A stretch of DNA of 64,000 nucleotides, taken from contig CBDAPQ010000005.1 in the NCBI GenBank assembly GCA_965198485.1, forward strand, positions 1,984,001 through 2,048,000, read 5' to 3'. Positions within the stretch are counted from its first letter, which is position 1. Every line of letters begins with the position of its first letter. Source of the stretch: RH-AL1 sp965198485. Its GTDB lineage: Bacteria; Pseudomonadota; Alphaproteobacteria; Rhizobiales; Beijerinckiaceae. Of the stretch, positions 57,404-64,000 are shown piece by piece. A program made the translations under genes and the position numbers. The notes beneath the pieces were generated by a model. The model saw only the letters and a list, made by a program, of their open reading frames with translations, did not search any database and was not told where the DNA came from.

Positions 57404-57681
57404 ATGCGTCAGCCAGCGGTGTATATCGTGGCGAGCGGGCGCAATGGGACGCGTTACATTGGTGTGACGTCGGACCTTCCGCGGCGGGCGTACGAGTATC
57501 GCGAGGGGCTGCGGCCGAGGTTTGCGCGTCGATACGGGTGCAAGGCGCTCGTGTGGTTCGAGCGCTACGCGCTGATGACCAACGCGACCGCGCGGGAGAA
57601 GCAGGTCAAGGGCGCGTCGCGGCGAAGACGCTGACGCTGATCGAGGCGGACCCGCTGGGGCGGGACTGTGCCTCGAGCTGA
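57404..57681 (+). pseudogene. GIY-YIG nuclease, probably frameshifted near the end
   Basis: From ATG 57404 (GGAGGAGTG upstream) the frame reads MRQPAVYIVASGRNGTRYIG, VTSDLPRRAYEYREGL, KALVWFERYALMTNATAREK, QVKG. The first domain half has the VYI/YIG signature, Arg and the REKQ segment of stand-alone GIY-YIG proteins. It then runs to a stop at 57634 with a basic tail SRRRR (76 residues). In another frame from about 57615 comes TLTLIEADPLGRD, which resembles the usual LIEADNPDW ending, so one base seems lost near 57612. It is flanked on both sides by REP-like palindromes. Confidence 0.7.
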
Positions 57682-57690
57682 ACGCGTGAT

Positions 57691-57722
57691 CGTCCTTGCG
57701 AGCGCGAGCGAAGCGACCCAGG
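57691..57722. repeat. REP-like palindrome, copy 2 (inverted)
   Basis: CGTCCTTGCGAGCGCGAGCG followed by AAGCGACCCAGG, the reverse orientation of copies 1 and 3. Together with copy 3, 40 bases away, it forms an inverted pair; the spacer also contains GTGCAG and CTGCAC as an inner inverted repeat. Confidence 0.65.
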
Positions 57723-57762
57723 AGGTGCAGGCGGTATGTTTGCCGCAGAGGTGCTGCACGCG

Positions 57763-57796
57763 GCCCCTGGTTGCTTCGCTGCGCTCGCAAGGTCGG
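57763..57796. repeat. REP-like palindrome, copy 3
   Basis: CCCCTGGTTGCTTCGCTGCG followed by CTCGCAAGGTCGGG, nearly identical to copy 1. It ends 4 bases before the stop of the HipB-like gene. Confidence 0.65.
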
Positions 57797-57800
57797 GCCA

Positions 57801-58151
57801 TCACTCCGGCTGGTAGCGGTAGTCCTTCGGCGCGGGCGGGGAGGGGCGTTCCTTGCGGGGTTTGGGCGGGCGGTATGCGGCCAGGGCATCGGCGCGCTTG
57901 GCGGCGGCGGATGTCAGCGGCACGGTCCAGGGCGGCGGCGCCTCGGTGGCGCGAACGCTGATCTCGAGGCCGAGCGTCTCGAGCGTGCGCATGACCAGGC
58001 CGAGCTCGACCGTGGGCTTGCCGTGCTCGAGATCCACGAGCCATTCGCGGCCGACCTTGGCCTCCCTGGCGAGTTCGAGCTGGCGCAGCTTGAGCTGGCG
58101 GCGGCGCGCGCGGATCGCCATCGCGACGTCGAAGGGTTGCTGAATGAGCAT
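57801..58151 (-). CDS. HipB-like XRE-family regulator
   Basis: 116 residues from ATG 58151, chosen for a strong GGGGGAGGACAGAC site; the same frame stays open to a GTG at 58334. Helix-turn-helix of the HipB type: MAIRARRRQLKLRQLELARE, then VGREWLVDLEHGKPTVELGL and MRTLETLGLEISV. A Pro/Arg/Lys-rich tail of ~45 residues follows. In HipBA modules such a protein is an antitoxin beside hipA; no hipA is present on either side, so it is an orphan here. Confidence 0.78.
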   Translation of the reverse strand: MLIQQPFDVAMAIRARRRQLKLRQLELAREAKVGREWLVDLEHGKPTVELGLVMRTLETLGLEISVRATEAPPPWTVPLTSAAAKRADALAAYRPPKPRKERPSPPAPKDYRYQPE

Positions 58152-58490
58152 GTCTGTCCTCCCCCGGCCCACGCAAGTCGTCGCTCGGCCACACGGCCTG
58201 TTGCGGCGTGGCCGGTCGCCGACGGCAACGCGATTCCGGCGGGGCCGCTCGCCGAAATCGGTCCCATCCGGTGTTGCCGTCCGCCGAAGCCCTGGGGCCG
58301 TTCGACGACGCCGAAATTGGCGGTTCGTGGCCACCCCCGGTTCGGCTTGACCCGGCGACTAAGGGGTATATATACCTAGTCGCGGCCGGCGAAAAGGAAA
58401 AGGGCGTAATTTGTCCTGATTGCTGCGCCTCTCATGCCACCGGCACGGCCGACACGTGTTTAGTCGCGATCCCCGACGCGGAGAGGGGCG
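58152..58490. promoter_or_regulatory. HipB-like gene upstream region with TATA palindrome
   Basis: About 340 bp between two leftward genes. It contains the perfect 12-bp palindrome GGTATATATACC at 58365-58376, extended outward by ACTA/TAGT (58358-58361, 58377-58380). It is AT-rich in an otherwise GC-rich stretch, like a promoter/operator, roughly 210 bases before the HipB-like ATG. No gene is recognised in the rest. Confidence 0.45.
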
Positions 58491-59147
58491 TCAGAATTCC
58501 ATCTCCAGCTCCTCGATCTCGACCGGCTCGGCCTTCGCGGCGTCGGTCCACTCGATCATCTCGGGGAGACCGAGGATCGACGCGCAATAGTCCTGGCACG
58601 GGGCGTCGAGCGAGACGTGGTAGGTCTTGAACCGCGTGCACACCGGCGCGAACATGGCATCGGCGATCGTGCGCTCCGGCCCCATCAGGAACGGGCCGCC
58701 GTGGTCCTTCAGGCAGTTGCGCCAGATCGCGCAGATGCGGTCGATGTCGGCCTGCGCCCGCGACCACACCTTGAAGCTGGGATAGTCGCCGCGCAGGTTC
58801 ATCGGCAGCGCCGAGCGCAGCGACGAGAAGCCGGAATGCATCTCGCCGCTGATCGAGCGGCAATACGCCCGGCGTCCGATCTCGGCGGGCAGCAGCCCGG
58901 CCTCGGGCCTGATCTCGGCGAGATATTCGCCTATGGCAAGGTTGTTCCAGATTACCCGCCCCTCGTGGCGCAGGCACGGCACCAGCATCGAGGGCGAGAG
59001 GATCAGCAGCTCGGCTCGCGAGGCCAGGTCCGTCACCGGCAGCACGTCCTCCTCGAACGGGAGACCGGAAAATTTGGTCAGCAACCAGCCGCGCAGCGAC
59101 CAGGACGAATAATTTTTGCTGCTGATCGTGAGCGTTGCGCGCGACAT
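58491..59147 (-). CDS. Glutathione S-transferase family protein
   Basis: 218 residues. Thioredoxin-like N-terminal domain beginning LTISSKNYSSWSLRGWLLTK with SPSMLVPCL (cis-Pro) and IWNNLAIGEYLAEI, then an all-helical C-terminal domain (MGPERTIADAMFAPVCTRFK). The S-x-W-S-x-R pattern is that of bacterial YfcF/zeta-like GSTs. Substrate unknown. Confidence 0.88.
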   Translation of the reverse strand: MSRATLTISSKNYSSWSLRGWLLTKFSGLPFEEDVLPVTDLASRAELLILSPSMLVPCLRHEGRVIWNNLAIGEYLAEIRPEAGLLPAEIGRRAYCRSISGEMHSGFSSLRSALPMNLRGDYPSFKVWSRAQADIDRICAIWRNCLKDHGGPFLMGPERTIADAMFAPVCTRFKTYHVSLDAPCQDYCASILGLPEMIEWTDAAKAEPVEIEELEMEF

Positions 59148-59254
59148 CGGACCTCCCCCGGCGGATGTCGAGACCCGGCGCCGAGACGGCCGCCGCCGCC
59201 TCTATGGCTTGCATGTTGCATGCCGGGCGGCCGTTAAGCCGGTAGGAGTCGTGG

Positions 59255-60469
59255 ATGATCTATCAGGCTTTCCAAGCACAGACGGCCGCCTTCGATCTGA
59301 TGCGTCCCTTTGCATCCATCGCGGCCACGAATCTCCGGCTGCCCTGGCCGGGTATGCTGCCCCGCACGCTGTCGACGATGGCCGCCAAGCTCGACGTCTT
59401 CGCCGCCCTGCGGATCGGCGAGAAGCGGCCGCAGTTCGGCATCAAGCCCGTGGCCGATGGCAACCGACTCGTGTCGGTCGAGGAGGAGGTCATGGCGGCG
59501 ACGCCCTTCGCGAGCCTGCTCCATTTCAGGAAGGACACCAAGCGAGCGCAGCCGCGCGTGCTCGTTGTGGCGCCGATGTCGGGCCATTTCGCGACGCTGT
59601 TGCGGGCCACCGTGCAGACGCTTCTCATCGATCACGACGTCCACATCACCGATTGGCACAACATCCGCGACGTGCCCAAGGCGGCCGGGCCGTTCTCGCT
59701 CTCGACCTACGTCGAAGAGGTGATGCATTTCCTTCGCGTGCTGGACGAGGGCACGCATGTGGTGGCCGTCTGCCAGCCCGTGGTGCCGGCGCTCGCCGCC
59801 GCCGCGCTGATGGCGGAGGACGATGACCCGGCGCGACCCAGGAGCCTGACGCTGATGGGCGGCCCGATCGACGCGCGCTGCAACCCGACCGCGGTCAACA
59901 AGCTCGCGACCGAAAAGCCGATCGAATGGTTCGAGCGCAAGCTCACCGATGCCGTGCCCGCCGGCTACAAAGGCGCCGGGCGCCGCGTCTATCCCGGTTT
60001 CATGCAGCTCGCCGCCTTCATCGCGATGAACCCGGAGCGCCACAAGAAGGCCTGGGCCGACATGGCTGTGGCGTTGAGCAACGGCGACGTCCAAGCCTAT
60101 GCGACGACGAAGGATTTCTACGAAGAATATTTCGCCGTGATGGACCTTTCCGCCGACTTCTACCTCGAGACGGTCCGGGAGGTGTTCCAGCGCTACGCGC
60201 TGGCGCGGGGCGAGCTGATCGTGTCCGGCCGCAAGGTCGATCCTGGCGCGATCCGCGATATGGCCCTGTTGACGGTGGAAGGCGAGCGCGACGACATCTG
60301 CGGTCTCGGCCAGACCATGGCGGCGCAGGAGCTCTGCCCCAACATCCGTCCCTATCGCAAGGTCCACCATGTGCAGACCGGTGTCGGCCATTACGGCGTG
60401 TTCAGCGGCCGGCGTTGGGCGGGCGAAGTCTACCCCAGGGTGCGCGACACGATCGCGATGGCGAACTGA
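59255..60469 (+). CDS. phaZ: Intracellular polyhydroxybutyrate depolymerase
   Basis: 404 residues, starting MIYQAFQAQTAAFDLMRPFA as in intracellular (type I) PHB depolymerases. The alpha/beta-hydrolase nucleophile is Cys in VVAVCQPVVPALAAAALM rather than Ser, as in this family; DWHNIRDVP, LMGGPIDARCNPTAVN and the His near the end (HHVQTGVGHYGVFSG) complete the site. Releases 3-hydroxybutyrate from stored PHB. No signal peptide. Confidence 0.93.
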   Translation: MIYQAFQAQTAAFDLMRPFASIAATNLRLPWPGMLPRTLSTMAAKLDVFAALRIGEKRPQFGIKPVADGNRLVSVEEEVMAATPFASLLHFRKDTKRAQPRVLVVAPMSGHFATLLRATVQTLLIDHDVHITDWHNIRDVPKAAGPFSLSTYVEEVMHFLRVLDEGTHVVAVCQPVVPALAAAALMAEDDDPARPRSLTLMGGPIDARCNPTAVNKLATEKPIEWFERKLTDAVPAGYKGAGRRVYPGFMQLAAFIAMNPERHKKAWADMAVALSNGDVQAYATTKDFYEEYFAVMDLSADFYLETVREVFQRYALARGELIVSGRKVDPGAIRDMALLTVEGERDDICGLGQTMAAQELCPNIRPYRKVHHVQTGVGHYGVFSGRRWAGEVYPRVRDTIAMAN

Positions 60470-60496
60470 ACCGCGGCGCCCGCCGAATGCAAGGCG

Positions 60497-61414
60497 CTAG
60501 CCACCGGCCAGCGGCAGTTTGGTGCCGGTGACCTCGCGCTCGACGAGGACGCCGCGGCGGAAACGGTAGAGCTTGGCCGGCCTGCCCCCGGTCGCGGTCG
60601 CCATGGCGCCGGTCTCCTCGACGAGCTCCTGCTGCTCGATGAGGCGGCGGAAGTTTTGCTTGTGAAGGAGGCGGCCGGCGAGCGCCTCGACCGCACGCTG
60701 CAGCTGCAGCAGGGTGAACTCCGGCGCCATCAGCTCGAACACCACCGGGCGATACTTGATCTTGGCGCGCAGCCTGGCGATGCCCGTGGCGAGGATGCGG
60801 CGGTGGTCGCCGGTCATGCGCGGCCCGGTCGGTGTCCCCGCGGCTCCCGACTCGCCGATGAGACCCGCCTCGAAGAGCAGCTCGTAGCGCTGCAGGACGA
60901 GATCCTCGTTCCACCCGTAGGGCGGCAGGCCGAACGCCACGGCGCAGCGCTCGCCGCGGGTGCGTCGCCGCGCGTCATCCGGCGCGGCCTGCGCCCACGC
61001 GCGCAATCGCACCTCCAAGGCTCGATCGGCGGCGGAAGGGCCGGCGCGTCGGTCTTCCCAGGGAAAGAACTCGTACCAGTCGCGCCAGGAGGATTCCTCT
61101 TCGGCACCGCGCTCGCGGGTCAGCCCGAGATAACTGATCGAGACCATGCGACCGGCGTCGCCGCCGCGATCGCGGTCGGCGAAGGTGTAGAGCTGCTCGA
61201 CGTAACCGATGGGCTGCCGGGTCTGCTGCTCGACCCAGTCGCGCAGGCCCGATTGCAGCGAGCGATGCATCAGTTCGAACGGGCCGGACGGCAGCGCCCG
61301 CCCGCCGATCGTCAGGACGCGCGGGCGCTCGTCGCGCACCGCCACGACCACGGCGATGAGATTGACAACGACGGCTTCCGCCGTGTGCGGCGGCGACGTG
61401 GGGGCGGCAGGCAT
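60497..61414 (-). CDS. NadQ-like NAD regulator (degenerate Nudix plus winged helix)
   Basis: 305 residues from ATG 61414. N-terminal Nudix-like domain (VVVNLIAVVVAVRDERPRVL) whose Nudix box is degraded (LQSGLRDWVEQQTRQPIGYV lacks the REXXEE core), so it should bind rather than cleave a nucleotide. The C-terminal segment FTLLQLQRAVEALAGRLLHK with KQNFRRLIEQQELVEETG is the winged-helix DNA-binding part. This layout matches alphaproteobacterial NadQ-type repressors of NAD synthesis genes, but no nad gene is adjacent, so the targets lie elsewhere. Confidence 0.72.
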   Translation of the reverse strand: MPAAPTSPPHTAEAVVVNLIAVVVAVRDERPRVLTIGGRALPSGPFELMHRSLQSGLRDWVEQQTRQPIGYVEQLYTFADRDRGGDAGRMVSISYLGLTRERGAEEESSWRDWYEFFPWEDRRAGPSAADRALEVRLRAWAQAAPDDARRRTRGERCAVAFGLPPYGWNEDLVLQRYELLFEAGLIGESGAAGTPTGPRMTGDHRRILATGIARLRAKIKYRPVVFELMAPEFTLLQLQRAVEALAGRLLHKQNFRRLIEQQELVEETGAMATATGGRPAKLYRFRRGVLVEREVTGTKLPLAGG

Positions 61415-61473
61415 CACGGCAAGGTGCCGGCTCCGCCGCCCGCGTCAAGCGCGCGGCTGGCGCACGCTGCCGG

Positions 61474-61884
61474 CTACTTGTTGCAGATGTAGGTCAACTC
61501 GTTGCCGCCGTTGCCGCCCTTTTGGTTGACGATGAAGCAGGGGCCTGCGGGCTGTGCGACGATCGAGGCTGCGGGCTGCGGCAGCAGACCGGGCGCGGGC
61601 TTGGAGGGATCGCCCGTGGCGACCAGTTCGGACATGATGAAGCCGCGGCGGCCTTCGTAGCTAACCTCGCACCAGTCGCCCTTGCAACCGACGATGTCGA
61701 AGATCGTCCCCTGAGCGACTTCTCCGGTGACCATGTAGTGCTTGCCGGGACCTTGGTAGAGGTAGGTCGTCCAGGTGTTCTGGCCCTGCTCGGCAAACGC
61801 CGGAAACGACGCCATGCCGAGCGTGGCACAGGCCGCCACGATCCCGAGAGCGGTCAATTTCAGGGTCCGGTACGATCGTCTCAT
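61474..61884 (-). CDS. Exported SH3-like domain protein
   Basis: 136 residues from ATG 61884. Signal peptide (LTALGIVAACATLGMASFPA, cleavage near FAE-Q) and a bacterial SH3 domain: YLYQGPGKHYMVTGEVAQGT, FDIVGCKGDWCEVSYEGRRG, FIMSELVA. The Pro-rich tail ends in a Cys-containing peptide. Probably periplasmic, perhaps peptidoglycan-binding. Divergent from pufL with the PpsR-type sites in the spacer, so it might share light/oxygen control. Confidence 0.8.
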   Translation of the reverse strand: MRRSYRTLKLTALGIVAACATLGMASFPAFAEQGQNTWTTYLYQGPGKHYMVTGEVAQGTIFDIVGCKGDWCEVSYEGRRGFIMSELVATGDPSKPAPGLLPQPAASIVAQPAGPCFIVNQKGGNGGNELTYICNK

Positions 61885-61917
61885 GACGGAAACCTTTCTG
61901 TGGCGGCTTGCCACGGT

Positions 61918-61961
61918 TGTCATTTTTGATTGACGACTTCTTCTGTCAGGTCTTATTGACA
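61918..61961 (+). promoter_or_regulatory. Tandem PpsR/CrtJ operator upstream of pufL
   Basis: Two copies of the PpsR/CrtJ pattern TGT-N12-ACA: TGTCATTTTTGATTGACG at 61918-61935 (last base off) and TGTCAGGTCTTATTGACA at 61944-61961 (perfect, TGTCA-N8-TGACA). They are separated by exactly 8 bp, the spacing used for cooperative binding. The pair lies 64-107 bases upstream of the pufL ATG. Confidence 0.8.
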
Positions 61962-62024
61962 CTCGCAAGCGATCTCGGTGCAGCAAGGCGCCGCAAGACG
62001 CGAGTTCGACAGGAGGCCGCGCGG

Positions 62025-62867
62025 ATGTCCATGCTCTCGTTCGAACGCAAGTACCGCGTCGGAGGCGGCACGCTCATCGGCGGCTCGACCTTCGATTTCT
62101 GGGTCGGGCCGTTCTGGGTCGGTTTCTTCGGCGTCACGACGATCCTGTGCACCATCGTGGGCACGGCGTTGATCTTCTACGGCGCGGCGATCGGGCCCAC
62201 CTGGGCTCCCCTCAAGATCTCGATCGCGCCGCCCGACCTCCGCTACGGCCTCGGCTGGGCGCCCTTGAAGGAGGGCGGGCTGTGGCAGCTCATCACCATC
62301 TTCGCCACCGGCGCTTTCGTCTCCTGGGCGCTGCGCCAAGTCGAGATCGCCCGTAAGCTCGGCATGGGGCTGCACACGCCGGTCGCCTTCGCCGCAGCGA
62401 TCTTCGCCTACGTGTCGCTCGAGATCATCCGCCCGATCCTGATGGGCGCCTGGGGCTACGCCTTTCCCTACGGCATCATGAGCCATCTCGATTGGGTTTC
62501 GAACACCGGATACCAGTATCTCCATTTCCACTATAATCCAGCGCACATGCTGGCGGTGACTTGCTTCTTCACCACCGCGCTGGTGCTCGGCATGCATTCG
62601 GGCGAGATCCTGTCGGCGGCCAACCCCGGCAAGGGCCAGCCGGTCAAGTACGGCGAGCACGAGAGCATCTACTTCCGCGACACGATCGCCTACTCGATCG
62701 GCGAGCTCGGCATCCATCGTCTCGGCTGGCTGCTCGCCATCAACGCGTCCTTCTGGAGCGCGATCTGCATCATCATCTCGGGACCGTTTTGGACCCAAGG
62801 ATGGCCCTACTGGTACAACTGGTACCTGTCGATCCCGATCTGGTCCTCGCAGGGCTGGGTCAACTAG
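62025..62867 (+). CDS. pufL: Photosynthetic reaction centre L subunit
   Basis: 280 residues from ATG 62025 with a perfect AGGAGG site. Begins MSMLSFERKYRVGGGTLIGG; five membrane helices. In mature numbering (residue minus one) the cofactor ligands are present: His153 for accessory bacteriochlorophyll (SHLDWVSNTGY), His173 for the special pair (HYNPAHM), His190 and His230 for iron, Glu212 near QB. Residue 213 is Ser (EHESIYFRD), where Rhodobacter has Asp and Blastochloris viridis Asn. No pufB/pufA lies upstream. Confidence 0.97.
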   Translation: MSMLSFERKYRVGGGTLIGGSTFDFWVGPFWVGFFGVTTILCTIVGTALIFYGAAIGPTWAPLKISIAPPDLRYGLGWAPLKEGGLWQLITIFATGAFVSWALRQVEIARKLGMGLHTPVAFAAAIFAYVSLEIIRPILMGAWGYAFPYGIMSHLDWVSNTGYQYLHFHYNPAHMLAVTCFFTTALVLGMHSGEILSAANPGKGQPVKYGEHESIYFRDTIAYSIGELGIHRLGWLLAINASFWSAICIIISGPFWTQGWPYWYNWYLSIPIWSSQGWVN

Positions 62868-62918
62868 TCCGATGCGAAACGACGTCCGTCCGAATCCCCT
62901 AAATCGGCAAGGTGTCTA

Positions 62919-63923
62919 ATGGCGCGTTTCCACACGCTCTACACCGCTCTACAATTCCAGGGCCTGGATGATCGCGGCCTCAATCCTCCGCCGATCCCGC
63001 GTGTCGGCGGCAAGCCCTTCATCGCCCATTCCAAGCTGTTCGGGCGCATCGGCGAACTTCAACTCGGCCCCATCCACCTCGGCATTCCGGGCATCATCTC
63101 GATCATCACCGGCTTCGTCGCCATCGAGATCATCGGCCTCAACATGTGGGCCTCGGTGGACTGGAACATCCTGCGTTTCGCCAAGCTCCTGCCGTTCCTG
63201 GCCCTGGATCCGCCGGATGCCAAATACGGGCTCTCCTTCCCGCCCTTGCACGAGGGCGGCTGGTGGCTGCTGGCCGGCTTTTTCCTCACCGTCTCGATCC
63301 TGTCGTGGTGGACCCGCATGTACATGCGGGCACGCGCCCTCGGGCTCGGGACCCACGTGCCCTGGTGCTTCGCCTCGGCGATCTGGCTCTATCTGGTTCT
63401 CGGTTTCATCAGGCCGTTGCTGATGGGCTCATGGTCCGAGGCGGTGCCCTTCGGCATCATCCCGCACCTCAACTGGACCGCCACCTTCTCGGTGCGTTAC
63501 GGCAACCTCTTCTACAACCCCTTCCACATGCTCTCGATCACTTTCCTCTACGGGTCGGCGGTGCTGTTTGGCATGCACGGCGGCACCATCCTCGCCGTGA
63601 CGAAGTTCGGCGGTGATCGCGAGACCCACGAGATCGTCGATCGCGGCACCGCAGCCGAGCGCGCCGGCCTGTTCTGGCGCTGGACCATGGGCTTCAACGC
63701 CACCTACGAGTCGATCCATCGCTGGGGCTGGTGGTTTGCCACCCTCACGACCTTGACGGGAGGCATCGGCATCCTGATCACCGGAACCGTCGTCGACAAT
63801 TGGTACCTCTGGGGCGTCAAGCACGGCATCGCGCCGGAGTACCCGAGCATCTACCAGCATCTGCCGGCTGAACCCAAAGAGGCGATCGACGTGAAGCAGC
63901 CCTTCATCGTGGTGCCGCGATGA
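62919..63923 (+). CDS. pufM: Photosynthetic reaction centre M subunit
   Basis: 334 residues, 51 bases after pufL. Five helices; His183 (PHLNWTATF), special-pair His203 (NPFHMLSITF), iron ligands His220 (FGMHGGT) and His267 (ESIHRWGWW), and NWYLWGVKHGIAPEYPS at the C-terminus with an extension of about 25 residues, longer than the Rhodobacter protein and like species that carry a bound cytochrome. Glu46 (RIGELQLGP) stands where Rhodobacter sphaeroides has Asn M44 and Blastochloris viridis Asp M43. The stop overlaps the next ATG. Confidence 0.97.
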   Translation: MARFHTLYTALQFQGLDDRGLNPPPIPRVGGKPFIAHSKLFGRIGELQLGPIHLGIPGIISIITGFVAIEIIGLNMWASVDWNILRFAKLLPFLALDPPDAKYGLSFPPLHEGGWWLLAGFFLTVSILSWWTRMYMRARALGLGTHVPWCFASAIWLYLVLGFIRPLLMGSWSEAVPFGIIPHLNWTATFSVRYGNLFYNPFHMLSITFLYGSAVLFGMHGGTILAVTKFGGDRETHEIVDRGTAAERAGLFWRWTMGFNATYESIHRWGWWFATLTTLTGGIGILITGTVVDNWYLWGVKHGIAPEYPSIYQHLPAEPKEAIDVKQPFIVVPR

Positions 63924-64000
63924 AGATCGCCACCGTCATCCTCGGCGTCGGCGCCCTCGGCGCAGCCGCCCTCGCCGTCGCCGGGCCGGACTGGCATCGG
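63920..64000 (+). CDS. Start of the next puf-operon gene, possibly pufC (cut by window edge)
   Basis: Begins at ATG 63920, overlapping the pufM stop as ATGA. The 27 visible codons read MKIATVILGVGALGAAALAV, then AGPDWHR: a short hydrophobic export or anchor segment. Position and the long PufM C-terminus favour the tetrahaem cytochrome PufC, but no haem motif or lipobox Cys is visible yet, so another exported protein is possible. Confidence 0.45.
   Translation, partial: MKIATVILGVGALGAAALAVAGPDWHR

Noticed and set aside
61908..62024. Possible pufB/pufA or upstream extension of PufL.
   Set aside because: The space is too short, the frame gives no light-harvesting-like helix, and the strong AGGAGG site fixes the PufL start at 62025.

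Overview
This window comes from a GC-rich alphaproteobacterium, most likely a phototrophic or aerobic anoxygenic phototrophic member of the Rhizobiales/Hyphomicrobiales. Three things point there: the gene order dusB-ntrB-ntrC-ntrY-ntrX next to pdhABC/lpd/lipA, a complete alphaproteobacterial division and cell-wall (dcw) cluster, and reaction-centre genes pufL and pufM at the right edge. No rRNA, tRNA or CRISPR array was recognised.

Layout. 1-2.7 kb: the 5' part of rpe, a LysR regulator overlapping it, and a divergent Tat-exported bicupin of the oxalate decarboxylase family. 2.7-10 kb is a decaying patch: a frameshifted second bicupin, an IS701-like and an IS5-like element lying end to end with broken transposases, and a broken amino-acid permease. 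An intact manganese module (mntH, divergent mntR) sits among them. 10-14 kb: a TPP riboswitch with thiC, a glycine-rich secreted protein, a small membrane protein and a lytic transglycosylase. 14-24.3 kb: the pyruvate dehydrogenase operon (pdhA, pdhB, a small coiled-coil gene, pdhC, a DUF559 nuclease gene, lpd), then lipA and accessory genes. 24.3-33.6 kb: pncC, ispDF, dusB and the two nitrogen two-component systems NtrBC and NtrYX. 33.6-36.6 kb: a split chromate transporter, a D-amino-acid transaminase, a small Flp-type pilin gene behind a perfect CtrA box, and mtgA.

36.7-57.1 kb is one long leftward cluster: mraZ-rsmH-ftsL-ftsI-murE-murF-mraY-murD-ftsW-murG-murC-murB-ddlB-ftsQ-ftsA-ftsZ, followed by bamD. 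Most genes overlap by 4 bases or are closely spaced. murE appears to start at CTG, a palindromic repeat separates murG and murC, and lpxC is missing from its usual place between ftsZ and bamD. 57.1-58.5 kb is a small repeat-rich accessory patch with a frameshifted GIY-YIG nuclease gene and an orphan HipB-like regulator. 58.5-61.9 kb carries a GST, an intracellular PHB depolymerase, a NadQ-like regulator and an exported SH3 protein.

61.9-64 kb holds pufL and pufM and the first codons of a further gene. There is no pufBA upstream. Instead a tandem pair of PpsR/CrtJ-type sites (TGTCA-N8-TGACA) with an 8-bp spacer lies directly before pufL, so the reaction-centre genes seem to have their own light/oxygen-controlled promoter. 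The L and M proteins also carry an unusual pair of residues around the QB proton path.
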